Shown here piece after piece: positions 41,058 through 42,138 of a stretch of 42,138 nt of DNA. Position 1 is the stretch's first letter. Each line of letters starts with the position of its first letter. The stretch lies in NCBI GenBank assembly GCA_032988165.1, contig JANTQF010000311.1:1-42138 (forward strand), given 5' to 3'. This DNA is from Emmonsiellopsis sp. PD_33. Taxonomy: Eukaryota; Ascomycota; Eurotiomycetes; Onygenales; Ajellomycetaceae. The notes under the pieces are model-generated. The model was not told the origin of the DNA and searched no databases. It saw only the letters and a list, made by a program, of their open reading frames with translations. Made by a program: the position numbers and the translations under genes.

Positions 41058-42138
41058 ATGACCGACCCAACTCCCACCCCCACCAGAACCCTCACAGCCC
41101 AATGCCACTGCAAAGCAATCCACTACACCCTCACCATCCCCCTCTCCCTCCTCCCCCTTCCCGTCCACCTCTGCCACTGCAGCCTCTGCCGCTACACACA
41201 CGGCGCCCCCTGTGTCTTCCACGCCGACCTACCCCCCAGCATAAACCCATCCTGGATCCATCCAAGCGGCCCGCACGCACTAACCACTTACCAGCCCTCC
41301 GCGGACACCACCCGCCGCATGGCCTTCTGCAGCACCTGCGGCTGCCAGATCGGCACTGTAGCCGCTAGCGGCGAGGAGCGGTGGACCGTGTCCACGTCCA
41401 TCTTTAGTACCGATCACACTACGGACAATTTTGTCATCGACAAACATATCTTTGTCGACGGGGATTCCGTCCCGGGCTGGGGATTCCATCATTTACTCCC
41501 CCGCGTAGCGGGGAGGGAGATGAAGTTCTATGCCAGAGACAACACCGGCCCATTACTACCCACCAGCCGCCAACTAGCCGCGAACCCGACGTCCGATTCC
41601 ACAGCCGCACCCGACACAGCACAGGGGGAGGACAGCAATACCGACTCGGACCGCCTGCACGCCTCCTGCCACTGCGGCGGGATCTCCTTCTCCTTCCCCC
41701 GCCCCACCCCAGACGTCCTCGCGGACCCCATCTACGAAAGCCGCATCTCCCCCTTCACCCCGCGCAAATGGATCGCCTCTTTAGATCTATGCAGCGACTG
41801 CCGCCTCGTCACCGGCACGCACGTCATCGCCTGGACGTTCATCCCGCTGCACCTACTGCAGCCCGCCATGGGCCCGGATTACGCCATCGGCACGGCGAAG
41901 ACGTACGAGTCGTCCGAGGGCGTGAGGCGTGCGTTTTGCGGGACGTGCGGGGCGACGGCGTTTTATTGGTGTGAGGAGAGGCCGAAGTGGGTGGATGTTG
42001 CGCTGGGGTTGGTGAGGGCGCCTGGGGGGGTGATGGCGGAGGATTGGGTGACGTGGAGGGGTGGGGTGGGGAGGGAGTTTAGTGGGGAGGAGTTTGATGG
42101 GGAGTTTTCGAGGGCGGTGGTGGCGGGGTTGGGGGGAT
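41058..42138 (+). CDS. Tandem GFA-domain zinc protein (partial, 3' end off window)
   Basis: Glutathione-dependent formaldehyde-activating (GFA)/Mss4-like fold protein, cytosolic and zinc-binding; most fungal members have no proven reaction. The frame is open from the ATG at 41058 to the window edge, 360 codons with no stop. It has two GFA modules. The first uses C16/C18, C39-H-C41-SL-C44 and C91/C94/C96; the second C204/C206 (CHCGG), C245/C248 (CSDC) and C294/C297 (CGTC). A linker rich in Ser/Asp/Thr (about 175-200) separates them. The start follows CACC, and no upstream in-frame Met is needed. Composition is odd: the first two thirds are very C-rich on the coding strand, while the last 200 bases are G-rich, yet the frame stays intact. 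Confidence 0.88.
   Translation, partial: MTDPTPTPTRTLTAQCHCKAIHYTLTIPLSLLPLPVHLCHCSLCRYTHGAPCVFHADLPPSINPSWIHPSGPHALTTYQPSADTTRRMAFCSTCGCQIGTVAASGEERWTVSTSIFSTDHTTDNFVIDKHIFVDGDSVPGWGFHHLLPRVAGREMKFYARDNTGPLLPTSRQLAANPTSDSTAAPDTAQGEDSNTDSDRLHASCHCGGISFSFPRPTPDVLADPIYESRISPFTPRKWIASLDLCSDCRLVTGTHVIAWTFIPLHLLQPAMGPDYAIGTAKTYESSEGVRRAFCGTCGATAFYWCEERPKWVDVALGLVRAPGGVMAEDWVTWRGGVGREFSGEEFDGEFSRAVVAGLGG

Noticed and set aside
1..42138. CRISPR arrays, integrated virus or intact transposon
   Set aside because: No regularly spaced repeats, transposase, reverse transcriptase or long terminal repeats were seen; the organism is eukaryotic.

Overview
The window is nuclear DNA of a filamentous ascomycete (Pezizomycotina), most likely a Eurotiomycete of the Eurotiales/Onygenales type. 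Seen directly: dense genes on both strands, short introns (about 49-212 nt, mostly 50-90) with GTRNGT-type donors and YAG/AAG acceptors, and single TATA-like boxes. Family knowledge points the same way: an eisosome Pil1 with the filamentous N-terminus, a Spc7-type KNL1, a fungal DUF7587-like protein, and TTAGGG as the telomere unit. The exact genus cannot be settled by reading alone.

Layout. 1-2.5 kb: no secure gene. 2.5-4.3 kb (+): a fungal-specific protein with an acidic tail. 5.1-6.1 kb (-): three-exon 40S ribosomal protein S11 (uS17), divergent from 6.5-11.5 kb (+) spc7, the kinetochore scaffold KNL1, with SILK and RVSF PP1 sites, six MELT-like repeats, coiled coil and C-terminal domain. 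12.5-14.0 kb (-): DHA1-type MFS drug transporter. 14.0-16.4 kb: gene-poor spacer with palindromes. 16.4-17.7 kb (-): Pil1 eisosome BAR protein. 18.4-21.9 kb (-): Rad2/XPG repair nuclease, divergent from 22.3-26.1 kb (+) the WDR6/Trm734 WD40 protein, across a short promoter with an E-box and CCAAT box. 26.2-27.4 kb (-): an atypical short-chain dehydrogenase with a GC-AG intron.

After a 2.4-kb spacer with telomere-like repeats and a hairpin comes an accessory carbohydrate segment. It holds a secreted GH5 endoglucanase (29.8-31.1 kb, +), an apparently intracellular GH105 unsaturated uronyl hydrolase (31.9-33.1 kb, -), and, divergent from it, an ACS/Dal5-type MFS transporter (34.3-36.3 kb, +). 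The shared 1.2-kb promoter carries a CCACCAAT (GaaR-like) site and three GGCTAA (XlnR-like) sites. The reading offered is a small uptake-and-hydrolysis module for plant cell wall oligosaccharides. Next is an unrecognised 771-residue protein (36.9-39.2 kb, -), a 1.8-kb spacer, and a tandem GFA-domain zinc protein (41.1 kb to the right edge, +) that runs off the window.

No tRNA, rRNA, CRISPR array or intact transposon was seen. Spliced genes are given by outer coordinates; exon limits, worked out by hand from splice signals and reading frame, are in the evidence text.
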